Shown here in pieces: positions 9,222 through 17,307 of a stretch of 64,000 bases of DNA; position 1 is the stretch's first letter, and each line of letters starts with the position of its first letter. Origin of the DNA: Muribaculaceae bacterium (GTDB lineage: Bacteria > Bacteroidota > Bacteroidia > Bacteroidales > Muribaculaceae); assembly GCA_022509085.1 (NCBI GenBank), contig JAFLTW010000005.1:62001-126000 (forward strand), read 5' to 3'. The notes beneath the pieces are model-generated. The model did no database searches and had not been told where the DNA came from. It saw only the letters and a program-made list of their open reading frames with translations. Position numbers and translations under genes: made by a program.

Positions 9222-9280
9222 ACACTATCAACACCTTAATGAACCCCTCTAAAGACCCGGAACAGTAGTCCCGCTTTTCT

Positions 9281-9895
9281 ATGGAAAATTTCAATCTCTT
9301 TATACGCTCCATCTTTGTAGACAATATGATCTTTGCCTACTTCCTGGGCATGTGTTCATATCTGGCTGTCTCGAAGAATGTGAAGACGGCTTTCGGTCTC
9401 GGTGTGGCCGTTACGTTCGTGCTCTGCATCGCTCTGCCGGTGTGCTGGGCCATCAACCATTTTATCCTGGTTCCGGGTGCCCTGAGCTGGCTCGGTCAGG
9501 AGTATCTCGATACGGATCTCTCCTTCCTGGGGCTCATCATGTTTATCTCCGTTATAGCTGCCCTGGTCCAGATCCTGGAGATGGTGATCGAGAAGTATTC
9601 CCCCACTCTCTATAACTCGCTGGGCATCTTCCTGCCGCTCATAGCCGTCAACTGCGCTATCCTCGGTGCGGTGCTCTTTATGCAGCAGCGTGAGTTTTCC
9701 AATGCCTGGATGGCTACGGTCTATGGCGCGGGCTCCGGTGTGGGCTGGCTCCTTGCCATCATCTGCCTTGCTGCCATCCGTGAGAAACTCACGGTGTCGG
9801 CCATCCCCAAGCCCCTGCGAGGCATCGGCATCACGTTTATCATCACCGGCCTCATGGGCATCGCTTTCATGAGCTTCCTCGGCATCAAACTCTAA
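9281..9895 (+). CDS. nqrE: Na+-translocating NADH:quinone reductase subunit E
   Basis: The protein has 204 residues and six predicted membrane helices. The start [22 protein letters not shown] and the segment [17 protein letters not shown] carry the conserved Cys residues that share a Fe-S centre with NqrD. Both the family and its position between nqrD and nqrF are clear. Length is normal for NqrE. Confidence 0.95.
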   Translation: MENFNLFIRSIFVDNMIFAYFLGMCSYLAVSKNVKTAFGLGVAVTFVLCIALPVCWAINHFILVPGALSWLGQEYLDTDLSFLGLIMFISVIAALVQILEMVIEKYSPTLYNSLGIFLPLIAVNCAILGAVLFMQQREFSNAWMATVYGAGSGVGWLLAIICLAAIREKLTVSAIPKPLRGIGITFIITGLMGIAFMSFLGIKL

Positions 9896-9937
9896 ACCTC
9901 TCCTTCCCCCTTAACCGATTAAAGCTAAACGTCAATT

Positions 9938-11224
9938 ATGCTTCTTCATATCCTCTGGCACTCTCTCTTCGCTGCGGCGCTGATCTTCCTGGTCATAGTG
10001 CTGGTGCTCGTGGCCGTCCTCCTTACGGCCAAGCGTTTCCTCGTGAATTCGGGCGAGGTGGCCATCTCTATCAATGAGGGCGCCAAGCTGATCCATACTC
10101 CGGCCGGCAAGACGCTCCTGGCCACTCTCTCCGACAATGGTGTCCATCTCTCTTCGGCCTGCGGCGGTAAGGGCAGCTGCGGCCAGTGCCGCGTCCAGGT
10201 GCTCGCGGGCGGCGGCGATATGCTACCTACGGAGGCCGTCCATTTCACGCGCCGACAGATGAAGGAGGGCTGGCGTCTGGGCTGCCAGGTCAAGGTGAAG
10301 CAGGATATGGCCATCAAGGTCTCCGAGGCGGCTCTGGATGTCAAGGAGTGGGAATGCACGGTGATCTCCAACCGCAATGTGGCTACGTTTATCAAGGAGT
10401 TCATAGTCCAGCTCCCCGAGGGAGAGCATATGAATTTCATCCCAGGCTCATATTCCCAGATCCGTATCCCGAAGTATACTATGGATTACGATAAGGATAT
10501 CGACAAGTCGCTTATCGGCGATGAATACCTCCCGGCCTGGAATAATTTCGGCCTGTTCTCGCTGAAGGCCTCCAATAATGAGGAGACGGTCCGTGCCTAC
10601 TCTATGGCTAATTATCCCGAGGAGGGCGACCGGTTTATGCTCACCGTCCGTATAGCTACCCCGCCGTTTAAGCCGAAGCCGGAAGTGGGATTTATGGATG
10701 TGCCCCCGGGTGTGGCCTCGAGCTATATCTTCTCTCTCAAGCCGGGCGATAAGGTGCTCATGAGCGGCCCTTATGGTGATTTCCATCCTATCGTCGACTC
10801 TAAGGCTGAGATGATTTGGGTGGGCGGCGGTGCCGGTATGGCGCCCCTGCGTGCCCAGATTATGTGGATGCTGAAGACGCGGCAGACGCGCGACCGTAAG
10901 ATGAGCTATTTCTACGGCGCACGCGCGCTCAACGAGGTGTTCTATCTCCAGGATTTCCTGGAGCTGGAGAAGGAGTTCCCCAATTTTAAGTTCTACCTGG
11001 CGCTCGACCGTCCCGACCCGGCTGCCGATGCGGCCGGCGTGGAATACACTCCCGGCTTTGTGCACGATGTGATGTTCAAGAAGTATCTCTCCACCCACGA
11101 TGCCCCGGAAGACATCGAATACTATATGTGCGGCCCCGGCCCGATGAGCCGTGCCGTCAATAATATGCTGTATAATCTTGGTGTCGAGCCCTCGTCAATA
11201 CATTACGACGATTTCGGCGCCTGA
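9938..11224 (+). CDS. nqrF: Na+-translocating NADH:quinone reductase subunit F
   Basis: The 428-residue protein is the NADH-oxidising subunit. An N-terminal membrane helix (about residues 8-30) is followed by a 2Fe-2S ferredoxin domain with Cys75, Cys81, Cys84 and Cys116 (CGGKGSCGQC motif). Next come a FAD domain (RAYSMANYPEEG) and an NADH-binding domain (GGGAGMAPLRAQI, then YYMCGPGPM and the C-terminal YDDFGA). All cofactor motifs are intact. It is the last gene of the nqr operon; glyA follows after 48 bases. Confidence 0.96.
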   Translation: MLLHILWHSLFAAALIFLVIVLVLVAVLLTAKRFLVNSGEVAISINEGAKLIHTPAGKTLLATLSDNGVHLSSACGGKGSCGQCRVQVLAGGGDMLPTEAVHFTRRQMKEGWRLGCQVKVKQDMAIKVSEAALDVKEWECTVISNRNVATFIKEFIVQLPEGEHMNFIPGSYSQIRIPKYTMDYDKDIDKSLIGDEYLPAWNNFGLFSLKASNNEETVRAYSMANYPEEGDRFMLTVRIATPPFKPKPEVGFMDVPPGVASSYIFSLKPGDKVLMSGPYGDFHPIVDSKAEMIWVGGGAGMAPLRAQIMWMLKTRQTRDRKMSYFYGARALNEVFYLQDFLELEKEFPNFKFYLALDRPDPAADAAGVEYTPGFVHDVMFKKYLSTHDAPEDIEYYMCGPGPMSRAVNNMLYNLGVEPSSIHYDDFGA

Positions 11225-11272
11225 CCCCGAGACACGAAACCTGATGACAAGAACCCTAAACAATAAAATATC

Positions 11273-12553
11273 ATGAAAAGAGACAATGAAATCTTCGATA
11301 TCATCGACCGCGAGCACCTTCGCCAGCGTCGTGGCATCGAACTGATCGCCAGCGAGAATTTCGTGAGCGACGAGGTGATGAGGGCCATGGGCTCCTGCCT
11401 CACCAACAAGTATGCCGAAGGGTATCCCGGCAAGCGCTATTACGGCGGCTGCGAGGTGGTGGATGAGTCTGAGAATCTGGCTATCGAACGCGCCAAGAAA
11501 CTTTTCGACGCTGAGTGGGCCAACGTTCAGCCCCACTCCGGCGCACAGGCCAATATGGCCGTGTTTATGGCCGTCCTCGAGCCGGGCGATAAGTTCCTCG
11601 GTATGGACCTCTCTCACGGTGGTCATCTTTCCCACGGTAGCCCGGTGAATTTCTCCGGTCTTATGTTCCAGCCCATCAGCTATACTGTAGATGCCGAGAC
11701 GGGACGTGTCAACTACGAGGAGATGGAGGAGAAGGCCCGCGCGGAGCGTCCGAAGCTGATTATCGCCGGCGCCAGCGCCTACAGCCGTGAGTGGGACTAT
11801 GCCCGCATCCGTAAACTCGCCGATGAGATTGGCGCTATCTTTATGGTGGATATGGCTCACCCCGCAGGTCTTATCGCTGCCGGTCTGCTCGAGAATCCCG
11901 TGAAGCATGCCCATATCGTCACCACCACAACCCATAAGACGCTCCGCGGACCGCGTGGCGGACTTATCCTCATGGGTAAGGATTTCGACAACCCCTGGGG
12001 CAAGAAGACTCCCAAAGGTGAGATCAAGAAGATGTCGGCTCTGCTCGACTCCGCTGTGTTCCCCGGTGTGCAGGGTGGTCCGCTCGAGCATGTCATCGCC
12101 GCCAAGGCCGTTGCTTTCGGTGAGGCGCTCCAGCCCGAATGGAAGGAGTATGCCGTGCAGGTGCGCAAGAACGCTCAGGCTCTCGCCGACGCGCTCATCA
12201 AGCGCGGATATAAGATTATCTCCGACGGCACCGACAACCACTCCATGCTCGTAGACCTTCGTCCCAAGTTCCCCGACATGAGCGGCAAGAAGGCAGAGCG
12301 CGTGCTCGTGGAGGCCGACATCACGGCCAACAAGAACATGGTGCCCTACGACTCCCGCAGCCCGTTCCTCACCAGCGGACTCCGTTTCGGCACGGCCGCC
12401 ATCACCACCCGTGGCGCGAAGGAGGACTTCATGGAGACCATCGCCGGGTTCATCGACCGCGTCCTCACCCACGCCGACGATCCCGCTGAGATTGCCAAGG
12501 TGCGTCAGGAGGTCAACGACATCATGAACTCCTACCCCATGTTCGCCTGGTAA
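11273..12553 (+). CDS. glyA: Serine hydroxymethyltransferase
   Basis: The enzyme interconverts serine and glycine using tetrahydrofolate and PLP. At 426 residues it has the normal length. The PLP lysine is Lys222 in [13 protein letters not shown], and the substrate-binding [10 protein letters not shown] segment is near the N-terminus. No residue expected in the family is obviously missing. It follows nqrF by 48 bases without a visible terminator, so some read-through is possible. A type-A hairpin element begins nine bases after its stop codon. Confidence 0.96.
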   Translation: MKRDNEIFDIIDREHLRQRRGIELIASENFVSDEVMRAMGSCLTNKYAEGYPGKRYYGGCEVVDESENLAIERAKKLFDAEWANVQPHSGAQANMAVFMAVLEPGDKFLGMDLSHGGHLSHGSPVNFSGLMFQPISYTVDAETGRVNYEEMEEKARAERPKLIIAGASAYSREWDYARIRKLADEIGAIFMVDMAHPAGLIAAGLLENPVKHAHIVTTTTHKTLRGPRGGLILMGKDFDNPWGKKTPKGEIKKMSALLDSAVFPGVQGGPLEHVIAAKAVAFGEALQPEWKEYAVQVRKNAQALADALIKRGYKIISDGTDNHSMLVDLRPKFPDMSGKKAERVLVEADITANKNMVPYDSRSPFLTSGLRFGTAAITTRGAKEDFMETIAGFIDRVLTHADDPAEIAKVRQEVNDIMNSYPMFAW

Positions 12554-12561
12554 TCCCGGCT

Positions 12562-12663
12562 TAGCTCGAAGAGCTTTTCCTATGGTTAACCCCACCATAA
12601 GGGAGCGAAGCGACCTTGGTGGGGTAGTCCGGATCCAAGCAGACTTCCTCGAAGAGGATGTCG
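12562..12663 (+). repeat. Type A intergenic hairpin element, copy 1
   Basis: The element has three parts: a small 5' hairpin (AGCTC-GAA-GAGCT), a central long hairpin built on CCCCACC ... GGTGGGG, and a 3' small hairpin (CCTC-GAA-GAGG). In other copies the 3' hairpin reads GCTC-GGA-GAGC, a compensatory pair change. It fills most of the gap between glyA and the exonuclease gene. Confidence 0.85.
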
Positions 12664-12757
12664 GTGACCCTAATAAAAAAACGTAGTTATCGAAACTCTA
12701 TCAATATCCAAAGACCGTCTGGCAGCCCTCGAGCCAGAGCGCTTCGCCGGCGACATC

Positions 12758-13300
12758 GTGATTGTCGACTCCCTTGAGGGAGTCGACTCCGCCGTCGCCG
12801 AACTCACCGCCGCGGCTCTCATCGGATTCGACACCGAGACCAAGCCTGCCTTCAAGAAAGGCCAGACCCACAGCGTCGCGCTCCTCCAGCTCTCCACTCC
12901 CTCGAGGAGCTTCCTTTTCCGCCTCTGCCGGATCGGTCTACCACCCCAGGTCAAGGAACTCCTCGAGAATCCCGCCGTCACTAAGGTGGGCCTTTCTATC
13001 AAAGACGACTTTCACAGTCTCAACAAGATTGGCCCGTTGGCTCCGGCGGGGTTCATTGACCTCCAGGACTATGTGCGGCGCTTCGGCATCGCCGACAGCT
13101 CGCTCACCAAGATCCACGCCATCGTCTTCGGCAAGCGGATCTCGAAGTCGCAGCAGCTCACCAACTGGGAGGCCCCCTCGCTCAACCGGCGCCAGCAGGA
13201 GTATGCATCGCTCGACGCCCTGGCGTGCCTGCGGCTTTACACCACCCTGAGCTCCGGCGCGTTCAATCCCGCCACTTCCCCCTATCGTGAAACGCCCTGA
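12758..13300 (+). CDS. 3'-5' exonuclease, RNase D/DnaQ-like fold
   Basis: The protein matches the short 3'-5' exonuclease family of Bacteroidetes. Exo I is GFDTETKPAFKKG, with the catalytic Asp and Glu. Exo II lies around KVGLSIKDDFHSL, and Exo III around YASLDALACLRLY. The GTG at 12758 is the first standard start in the frame, but the frame is open from 12677. The upstream codons (VIETLSISKDRLAALEPERF) look like the normal N-terminus of the family, so the true start is probably about 20-27 codons upstream at a non-standard codon, or a one-base error lies in the A-run at 12675-12681. Length from GTG is 180 residues. Confidence 0.8.
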   Translation: MIVDSLEGVDSAVAELTAAALIGFDTETKPAFKKGQTHSVALLQLSTPSRSFLFRLCRIGLPPQVKELLENPAVTKVGLSIKDDFHSLNKIGPLAPAGFIDLQDYVRRFGIADSSLTKIHAIVFGKRISKSQQLTNWEAPSLNRRQQEYASLDALACLRLYTTLSSGAFNPATSPYRETP

Positions 13301-13342
13301 CAGGGGCAAAGGCGTTCACGTGAGGTAGAATCTGAAGAATAT

Positions 13343-13552
13343 ATGAGGAAGAAGCTTAAGAAGTCGCTTTGGTTGCCGCCGCTCCTGGCTGTTTACTGCG
13401 CAGTGATGGACATCTATTTCGGTCCCCGACTCATCGCCGAGGGCCGTGCCTCCAAGTTCTGGATCTCCGTCGCCTTCGAGGCAGTCGTCGTCATCGGCCT
13501 CTTCTTCGCTCTCCGCCGCAAGGAACACCTCGCCTCCCACCGCCCCAAATAA
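13343..13552 (+). CDS. Small two-helix membrane protein
   Basis: A 69-residue hypothetical protein with a very basic start (MRKKLKKSLW), two hydrophobic helices at about residues 9-25 and 40-58, and a basic tail (RRKEHLASHRPK). I do not recognise a family. It lies 42 bases after the exonuclease gene and 18 bases before the MIP18-family gene, so it may be co-transcribed with them. Codon use resembles its GC-rich neighbours, which supports a real gene. Confidence 0.6.
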   Translation: MRKKLKKSLWLPPLLAVYCAVMDIYFGPRLIAEGRASKFWISVAFEAVVVIGLFFALRRKEHLASHRPK

Positions 13553-13570
13553 CCCAAAAAACTCTGCGAT

Positions 13571-13897
13571 ATGACACCCGAAGACCAGACCTACGAGATA
13601 ACCCGGAAGGCCGTCGAGGCCCTCAAGACGGTCTACGACCCCGAGATCCCCGTCAACATCTACGACCTCGGACTCATCTATAAGATCGACTACGACCCTG
13701 CCGACAAGACACTACATGTCGATATGACGCTCACGGCCCCGTCTTGCCCTGCCGCCGACTTCCTCGTCGAAGACGCCCGCATGAAGCTCGCCGCCATCGA
13801 GGGTCCTGAGAAGCTCGACCTCCGTCTCGTCTTCGAACCCGAATGGGACAAAGACATGATGTCTGAGGAAGCCAAGCTCGAGCTCGGCCTCCTCTAA
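13571..13897 (+). CDS. MIP18/SufT-type metal-sulfur cluster assembly protein
   Basis: The 108-residue protein is a compact MIP18-family (DUF59) domain. It contains YDPEIPVNIYDLGLIY, the conserved P-E-I and D-L-G-L-(I/V)-Y motif, and TLTAPSCPAADFL with the conserved Cys. Proteins of this type help maturation of Fe-S proteins, with SufT as the bacterial example. The protein is at full domain length with nothing fused. It is followed 13 bases later by lpxH. Confidence 0.9.
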   Translation: MTPEDQTYEITRKAVEALKTVYDPEIPVNIYDLGLIYKIDYDPADKTLHVDMTLTAPSCPAADFLVEDARMKLAAIEGPEKLDLRLVFEPEWDKDMMSEEAKLELGLL

Positions 13898-13910
13898 CCC
13901 CTGCGATTGC

Positions 13911-14663
13911 ATGCCGAAGGCCTACTTCATCTCCGATCTTCATCTCGGCGCCACCTACAACGCCGCCGACAAGGCCCTTGAGCGCCGTGTCGTCGCCTTC
14001 CTCGACGCCATCCGAGCCGACGCCTGCGAGCTTTACCTCCTCGGCGACATCCTCGACTATTGGTTCGAGTATCGCTACGTCGTGCCCCGCGGCTACGTCC
14101 GCTTCTTCGGCAAACTCGCCCAACTCGCCGATGCCGGTGTAAAGATCACCTGGATTATAGGCAACCATGACATCTGGATCTTCGACTATCTCCCCGCCGA
14201 ACTCGGCATATGCGTCGTCGACGGCGTGCTGGAGTGCGACATCCTCGGATCCCGCTTCTGCATCCAGCATGGCGACGCCGTCGGGGGCAGCCGCAAGTTC
14301 CGCGTGCTGCGCTCCCTATTCAGGAACCGCGTCTTGCAGAAGCTCTTCAGCGGCATCCATCCGCGCTGGACGGTCGGCTTTGCCTACGCCTGGAGCCGCC
14401 ACAGCCGCCTCTCCGCGCGGCAGCGCGGTGACGGCGCCTGCGCTCCCGGTCAGCAGCGCTGGCTCGACGCCGTCAGGGTGTGGTGTGAGGAACGCATCGC
14501 CGGAGGCGACCCCTCCCGCTACTATCTTTTCGGCCATCTCCACCGCGGCGTGGAAGAAAATCTTTCTGACGGCAGAAAACTGATAGTTTTGCCCGATTGG
14601 CCCTCAGGAGAGGGCTATGGAGTCTTTGACGGAGAGAATTTTTATGTTATGCAACATATTTGA
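13911..14663 (+). CDS. lpxH: UDP-2,3-diacylglucosamine diphosphatase (LpxH-type)
   Basis: This metallophosphoesterase has 250 residues. The metal-binding motifs appear in order: SDLHLG (residues 8-13), GDILDYWFEYR, GNHDIW, QHGDAVGG and FGHLH near the C-terminus. LpxH removes UMP from UDP-2,3-diacylglucosamine in lipid A synthesis at the membrane surface. The DYWFEY and QHGD context is specific to the LpxH group rather than to general phosphoesterases. The gene is followed by a promoter-terminator pair with no coding sequence. Confidence 0.92.
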   Translation: MPKAYFISDLHLGATYNAADKALERRVVAFLDAIRADACELYLLGDILDYWFEYRYVVPRGYVRFFGKLAQLADAGVKITWIIGNHDIWIFDYLPAELGICVVDGVLECDILGSRFCIQHGDAVGGSRKFRVLRSLFRNRVLQKLFSGIHPRWTVGFAYAWSRHSRLSARQRGDGACAPGQQRWLDAVRVWCEERIAGGDPSRYYLFGHLHRGVEENLSDGRKLIVLPDWPSGEGYGVFDGENFYVMQHI

Positions 14664-14682
14664 CCATTTTTCTGCATAAAAA

Positions 14683-14714
14683 TTTGGTCGGAAATATAAA
14701 ACGGCTTAAATTTG
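14683..14714 (+). promoter_or_regulatory. Bacteroidales promoter with no gene behind it
   Basis: TTTG at 14683-14686, a 20 bp spacer, then TAAATTTG at 14707-14714 match the TTTG / TAnnTTTG consensus exactly. The predicted start is near 14721. No open reading frame of any length follows before a terminator-like hairpin at 14776-14808. Confidence 0.7.
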
Positions 14715-14720
14715 CACAAA

Positions 14721-14810
14721 ACCTAAAACAATCTTTTTTACCTTAAGATTTTTTACCTGTAGAAACTTACAAAAGGGAGGAAGTAGCCGTGAGGCAACTT
14801 CCTCTTTTCC
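14721..14810 (+). ncRNA. Candidate small RNA of about 90 nt
   Basis: A consensus promoter ends just upstream, and the segment closes with a hairpin (GAGGAAGT ... ACTTCCTC) followed by TTTTCC. No ATG occurs in between. The body is A/T-rich and mostly unpaired by eye. The next gene (15255) has its own promoter, so this is unlikely to be a leader. The exact ends are inferred. Confidence 0.45.
14776..14808 (+). terminator. Terminator-like hairpin of the candidate small RNA
   Basis: GAGGAAGT and ACTTCCTC pair around a loop containing GCCGTGAGGC, followed by four T residues. Confidence 0.6.
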
Positions 14811-14852
14811 ATTCTCCCCCGAGGAGAGCCGCGATGCGGCTGAGCGTCTGCT

Positions 14853-14962
14853 CTCATAGACATCCTCTTCGAGGAAGCCTGCATTAGCACTGCTTGCCCC
14901 ACCAAGGTCGCTATAGCTCCCTTATGGTGGGGTTAACCATAGGAAAAGCTCTCCGAGCTAAC
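14853..14962 (-). repeat. Type A intergenic hairpin element, copy 2 (reverse)
   Basis: This is the reverse-orientation form of the element. The central hairpin has CCCCACC/GGTGGGG arms but a different loop (AGCTATAGC instead of AGCGAAGCG), which keeps self-complementarity. The outer hairpin is CCTC-TTC-GAGG. Upstream of it, GAGCCGCGATGCGGCT (14826-14841) is a separate small hairpin of the type D series. Confidence 0.8.
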
Positions 14963-15026
14963 TCCCACAGTAACAGTATCTATCCGTGAGTAGAGTTGAC
15001 CCACCAAGACTAAAAAAACTGCGTTG

Positions 15027-15200
15027 TTCTGCAAGTTCTGCGGCAACAAGCGGCCGTAGGCCGCGGTTCTGCGTGCCTCGCGCGAACTTCAGTTCGTAAA
15101 ACCACAAAATGCGAGGCTCTTTCCGTGCGCGAGGCCGGCTCGCGCGAACTTCAGTTCGTAAAAATACATATCGCGAGACTCCGCCCCGCGCGCGAGGCAC
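15027..15200. repeat. Type B hairpin cluster (GTTCTGC / GCCTCGCG modules)
   Basis: The stretch holds a doubled GTTCTGC module, the hairpin CGGCC-GTA-GGCCG, and two copies of a GCCTCGCGCGAA / CGAACTTCAGTTCG palindrome followed by a CGCGAGGC-like arm. The same modules recur at 16624-16815, 17085-17265, 17795-18060, 54002-54150 and 56466-56600. Together with the small RNA and type A copy 2, it accounts for most of the 590 bp gap after lpxH. Confidence 0.7.
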
Positions 15201-15204
15201 CGCG

Positions 15205-15236
15205 TTTGCCGCTTCCGAACTTTTTTATTAACTTTG
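15205..15236 (+). promoter_or_regulatory. Bacteroidales promoter for the outer-membrane barrel pair
   Basis: TTTG at 15205-15208, a 20 bp spacer and TAACTTTG at 15229-15236 match the consensus exactly. The coding start at 15255 is 19 bases downstream of the -7 box, giving a very short leader. Confidence 0.8.
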
Positions 15237-15254
15237 CTCAAAAATTTTTCCATT

Positions 15255-15905
15255 ATGAAAACTATGAAAGCTATCAAACCCCTCGTTATCCTCCTCGCCC
15301 TCGTCCTTTGCGTCGGCTCTGCCCAGGCAAAGATTTTCAACTTCGGTGTCAAGGCCGGAATGAACGTCAATAAGCTCCATTTCAGCAAAGACGTCCTCAA
15401 AGACCTCACCTCCCCCTCCAACTCCACCGGTTGGGAAGCCGGCGTTATGGCCGAAATCAACGTCCCCATCATCGGCCTCTGCTTCGACGCCTCCCTTATG
15501 TATGCCCGCATGAACAACGCTACCCAGGCATATTTCAAAGACGACAAAAACCAGATCGTTGACTTCAACGGCAAGAACGCGGGCAAGAACTTCCTCATGA
15601 TCCCTATCAACATCAAATATAAGTTTAACCTCCCCGTAGTTTCCGGTATCTTCACCCCGTTCCTCTATACGGGTCCCGACTTCGGCTTCAAGCTCGACAA
15701 GAACATCGTCAACAACCTCAAGACGCGCACTTGCCAGGTTGCCTGGAATGTGGGTCTCGGTTTCGAGCTCATGCGCCATCTCCAGCTCGCCGCTTCCTAC
15801 GGTTTCGGTATCAACAACATCGCCGACAAGGTGCTCGACGTCAATGCTTCCGAGCTTAATGTGAAAAACAACTACTGGACCGTAACGGCCGCCTATCTCT
15901 TCTGA
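15255..15905 (+). CDS. PorT-like outer-membrane beta-barrel protein
   Basis: I chose the ATG at 15255, giving 216 residues, because it begins a clean signal peptide (MKTMKAIKPLVILLALVLC, cut after SAQA) and lies just downstream of the promoter. The mature part starts FNFGVKAGMNVNKL, the usual opening strand of the PorT / outer-membrane beta-barrel domain, and alternates hydrophobic residues to a C-terminal Tyr-Leu-Phe. It ends one base before the next barrel gene's ATG. The pair probably forms one operon of structural or transport barrels; the substrate is unknown. Confidence 0.88.
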   Translation: MKTMKAIKPLVILLALVLCVGSAQAKIFNFGVKAGMNVNKLHFSKDVLKDLTSPSNSTGWEAGVMAEINVPIIGLCFDASLMYARMNNATQAYFKDDKNQIVDFNGKNAGKNFLMIPINIKYKFNLPVVSGIFTPFLYTGPDFGFKLDKNIVNNLKTRTCQVAWNVGLGFELMRHLQLAASYGFGINNIADKVLDVNASELNVKNNYWTVTAAYLF

Positions 15906-16519
15906 TGAAAAGATGTCTCTTCCTGCTCATGGCGGCGCTGGTGTGCCTCTCGGCCTCGGCCGAGTTCCGCTTCGGTCCCACTGTGGGTGTCAACGGCTCA
16001 AGCCTCTACTGGAAACAAGACCTGGTCACCACCCGCTATAAGGTTGGTCCCACTGCCGGCATCCTCGGCGAACTGATGATTCCCGGCATCGGATTCGGTG
16101 TCGACATCGGTCTGCGCTACCAGCTCAACGGCGCAAAGGTCAACTTCGGTGAGCGCCCCGTTTGGAGCGGCGCTCCCGACTATATGGGCAATCAGGACGT
16201 GTGGTTTCACACGTTGCAGATTCCCCTTAACCTGCGCTTTAAATACACGCGCCTCGACGGTCTGGAGCGCATCGTCGCACCCTTCGTATATGCCGGACCT
16301 GTCTTCACCTTCAACCTCGCCACCAACCACGTCCCCGTCATCGAGACACCCGGTGGCACGGTCGATGTCCAGATAGGTGCCGGTGCCGAGCTCTTCGAGC
16401 ACCTCCAGGTCTCCGGCGGCTACTACTGGGGCGTCTCCTACCAGGTGCGCACCATCAAGCTCGACAACTTCTCAGCGCGCCCCCAAGGCTGGTTCCTCCA
16501 GCTTGCCTACCTCTTCTAA
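15905..16519 (+). CDS. Outer-membrane beta-barrel protein, second of a pair
   Basis: A 204-residue protein with a signal peptide (MKRCLFLLMAALVCLSASA) and a barrel domain similar to that of the gene just upstream: opening FRFGPTVGVNGSSLYW and ending LQLAYLF. The two appear to be tandem paralogues. The start overlaps the upstream stop codon (TGATG), which suggests translational coupling. Confidence 0.88.
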   Translation: MKRCLFLLMAALVCLSASAEFRFGPTVGVNGSSLYWKQDLVTTRYKVGPTAGILGELMIPGIGFGVDIGLRYQLNGAKVNFGERPVWSGAPDYMGNQDVWFHTLQIPLNLRFKYTRLDGLERIVAPFVYAGPVFTFNLATNHVPVIETPGGTVDVQIGAGAELFEHLQVSGGYYWGVSYQVRTIKLDNFSARPQGWFLQLAYLF

Positions 16520-16560
16520 CCCGCCGCCTCGCGCCGGGTAAGAGCCTCGCGAACAATTAA

Positions 16561-16626
16561 TAGCTCGGAGAGCTTCTCCAATGGTTAACCCCACCATAAG
16601 GGAGAAGCGACCTTGGTGGGGTAGTT
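16561..16626 (+). repeat. Type A element, copy 3 (no 3' hairpin)
   Basis: It contains the 5' small hairpin (AGCTC-GGA-GAGCT) and the central CCCCACC/GGTGGGG hairpin with a loop shortened by two bases. The third hairpin is missing because a type B module begins directly at the end. Confidence 0.75.
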
Positions 16627-16815
16627 CGCGCGAGAAGGCCTCGCGCTAAGGAGGGAAGCCTCGCGATAATTTTCTTACGAACTAAAGTTCGCGCGAGAAA
16701 GCCTCGCGCTAAGGAGGGAAGCCTCGCGATAATTTTTTTCGAACTAAAGTTCGCGCGAGGCACGCAGAACTCGCTGCTTCGCAGCGGTTTGCGCAGAACT
16801 GGCAGAACGACGCAG
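16624..16815 (+). repeat. Type B modules with a 63 bp tandem duplication
   Basis: The unit beginning GTTCGCGCGAG at 16624 is repeated at 16687, and a third partial copy begins near 16749. Each unit contains GCCTCGCG and the palindrome CGAACTAAAGTTCG. The series ends in the GCAGAACT ... CGCTGC-TTC-GCAGCG ... GCAGAACT block. No coding potential is seen. Confidence 0.75.
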
Positions 16816-16832
16816 AACTATTTGTTTTGCTG

Positions 16833-16900
16833 TTAGCTCGGAGAGCTTCTCCAATGGTTAACTCCACCATAAGGGAGCGAAGCGACCTTGGTAGGATAGT
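16833..16900 (+). repeat. Type A element, copy 4 (degenerate)
   Basis: The 5' hairpin is intact. The central stem carries mismatches (CTCCACC against GGTAGGA), so this copy looks decayed. The third hairpin is absent. Confidence 0.7.
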
Positions 16901-16914
16901 AGGAGCGGATGCTG

Positions 16915-17022
16915 TTAGCTCGGAGAGCTTCTCCGGTGGTTAACCCCACCATAAGGGAGCGAAGCGACCTTGGTGGGGTGGTTGGCGTCGAAGCCGGCTT
17001 GCTCGAAGAGCATGTCTATGAG
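16915..17022 (+). repeat. Type A element, copy 5 (full length)
   Basis: All three hairpins are present: AGCTC-GGA-GAGCT, the central CCCCACC/GGTGGGG stem, and GCTC-GAA-GAGC followed by ATGTCTATGAG. It lies 285 bases upstream of the GxxExxY gene. Confidence 0.85.
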
Positions 17023-17084
17023 AGCAGACGAACAGTCAACCCAAATTAGGGTTAGAGCCCCGAGACGACGGAGCCAAGAATGTC

Positions 17085-17265
17085 TGCGCAGTTCTGCTAG
17101 TTCTGCGGGAACAAGCGGCCGCAGGGCCGAGGTTCTGCGTGCCTCGCGCAGGAACCAAGTTCCCCCTTTTTGCGAGGCAACTCCCCCGCGTGAGGCATTC
17201 CCTCTTTTTACGAGGCAGATCCCGCGCGTGGCATTACCCGGAGAAGCGCGAGGCATATCCCGAGA
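17085..17265 (+). repeat. Type B/E modules upstream of the GxxExxY gene
   Basis: This holds the doubled GTTCTGC motif, a CGGCCGCAGGGCCG hairpin, GGAACCAAGTTCC (the GAAC-nnn-GTTC palindrome with a G-C closing pair instead of C-G), and CGCGTGGCAT / GAAGCGCG modules. With the type A copies it fills the 790 bp gap 16520-17307. Confidence 0.7.
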
Positions 17266-17307
17266 ATTGAATCATATAAACAATTATATTTTAGGTTTGA
17301 ATCTACC

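Noticed and set aside
16557..17256. Small open frames on the minus strand encoding SPYGGVNHRRSSPS-like peptides, also at 22059-22304, 23075-23260 and elsewhere
   Set aside because: They are translations of the type A and B hairpin elements. Recurrence comes from the repeat, not from a gene family.
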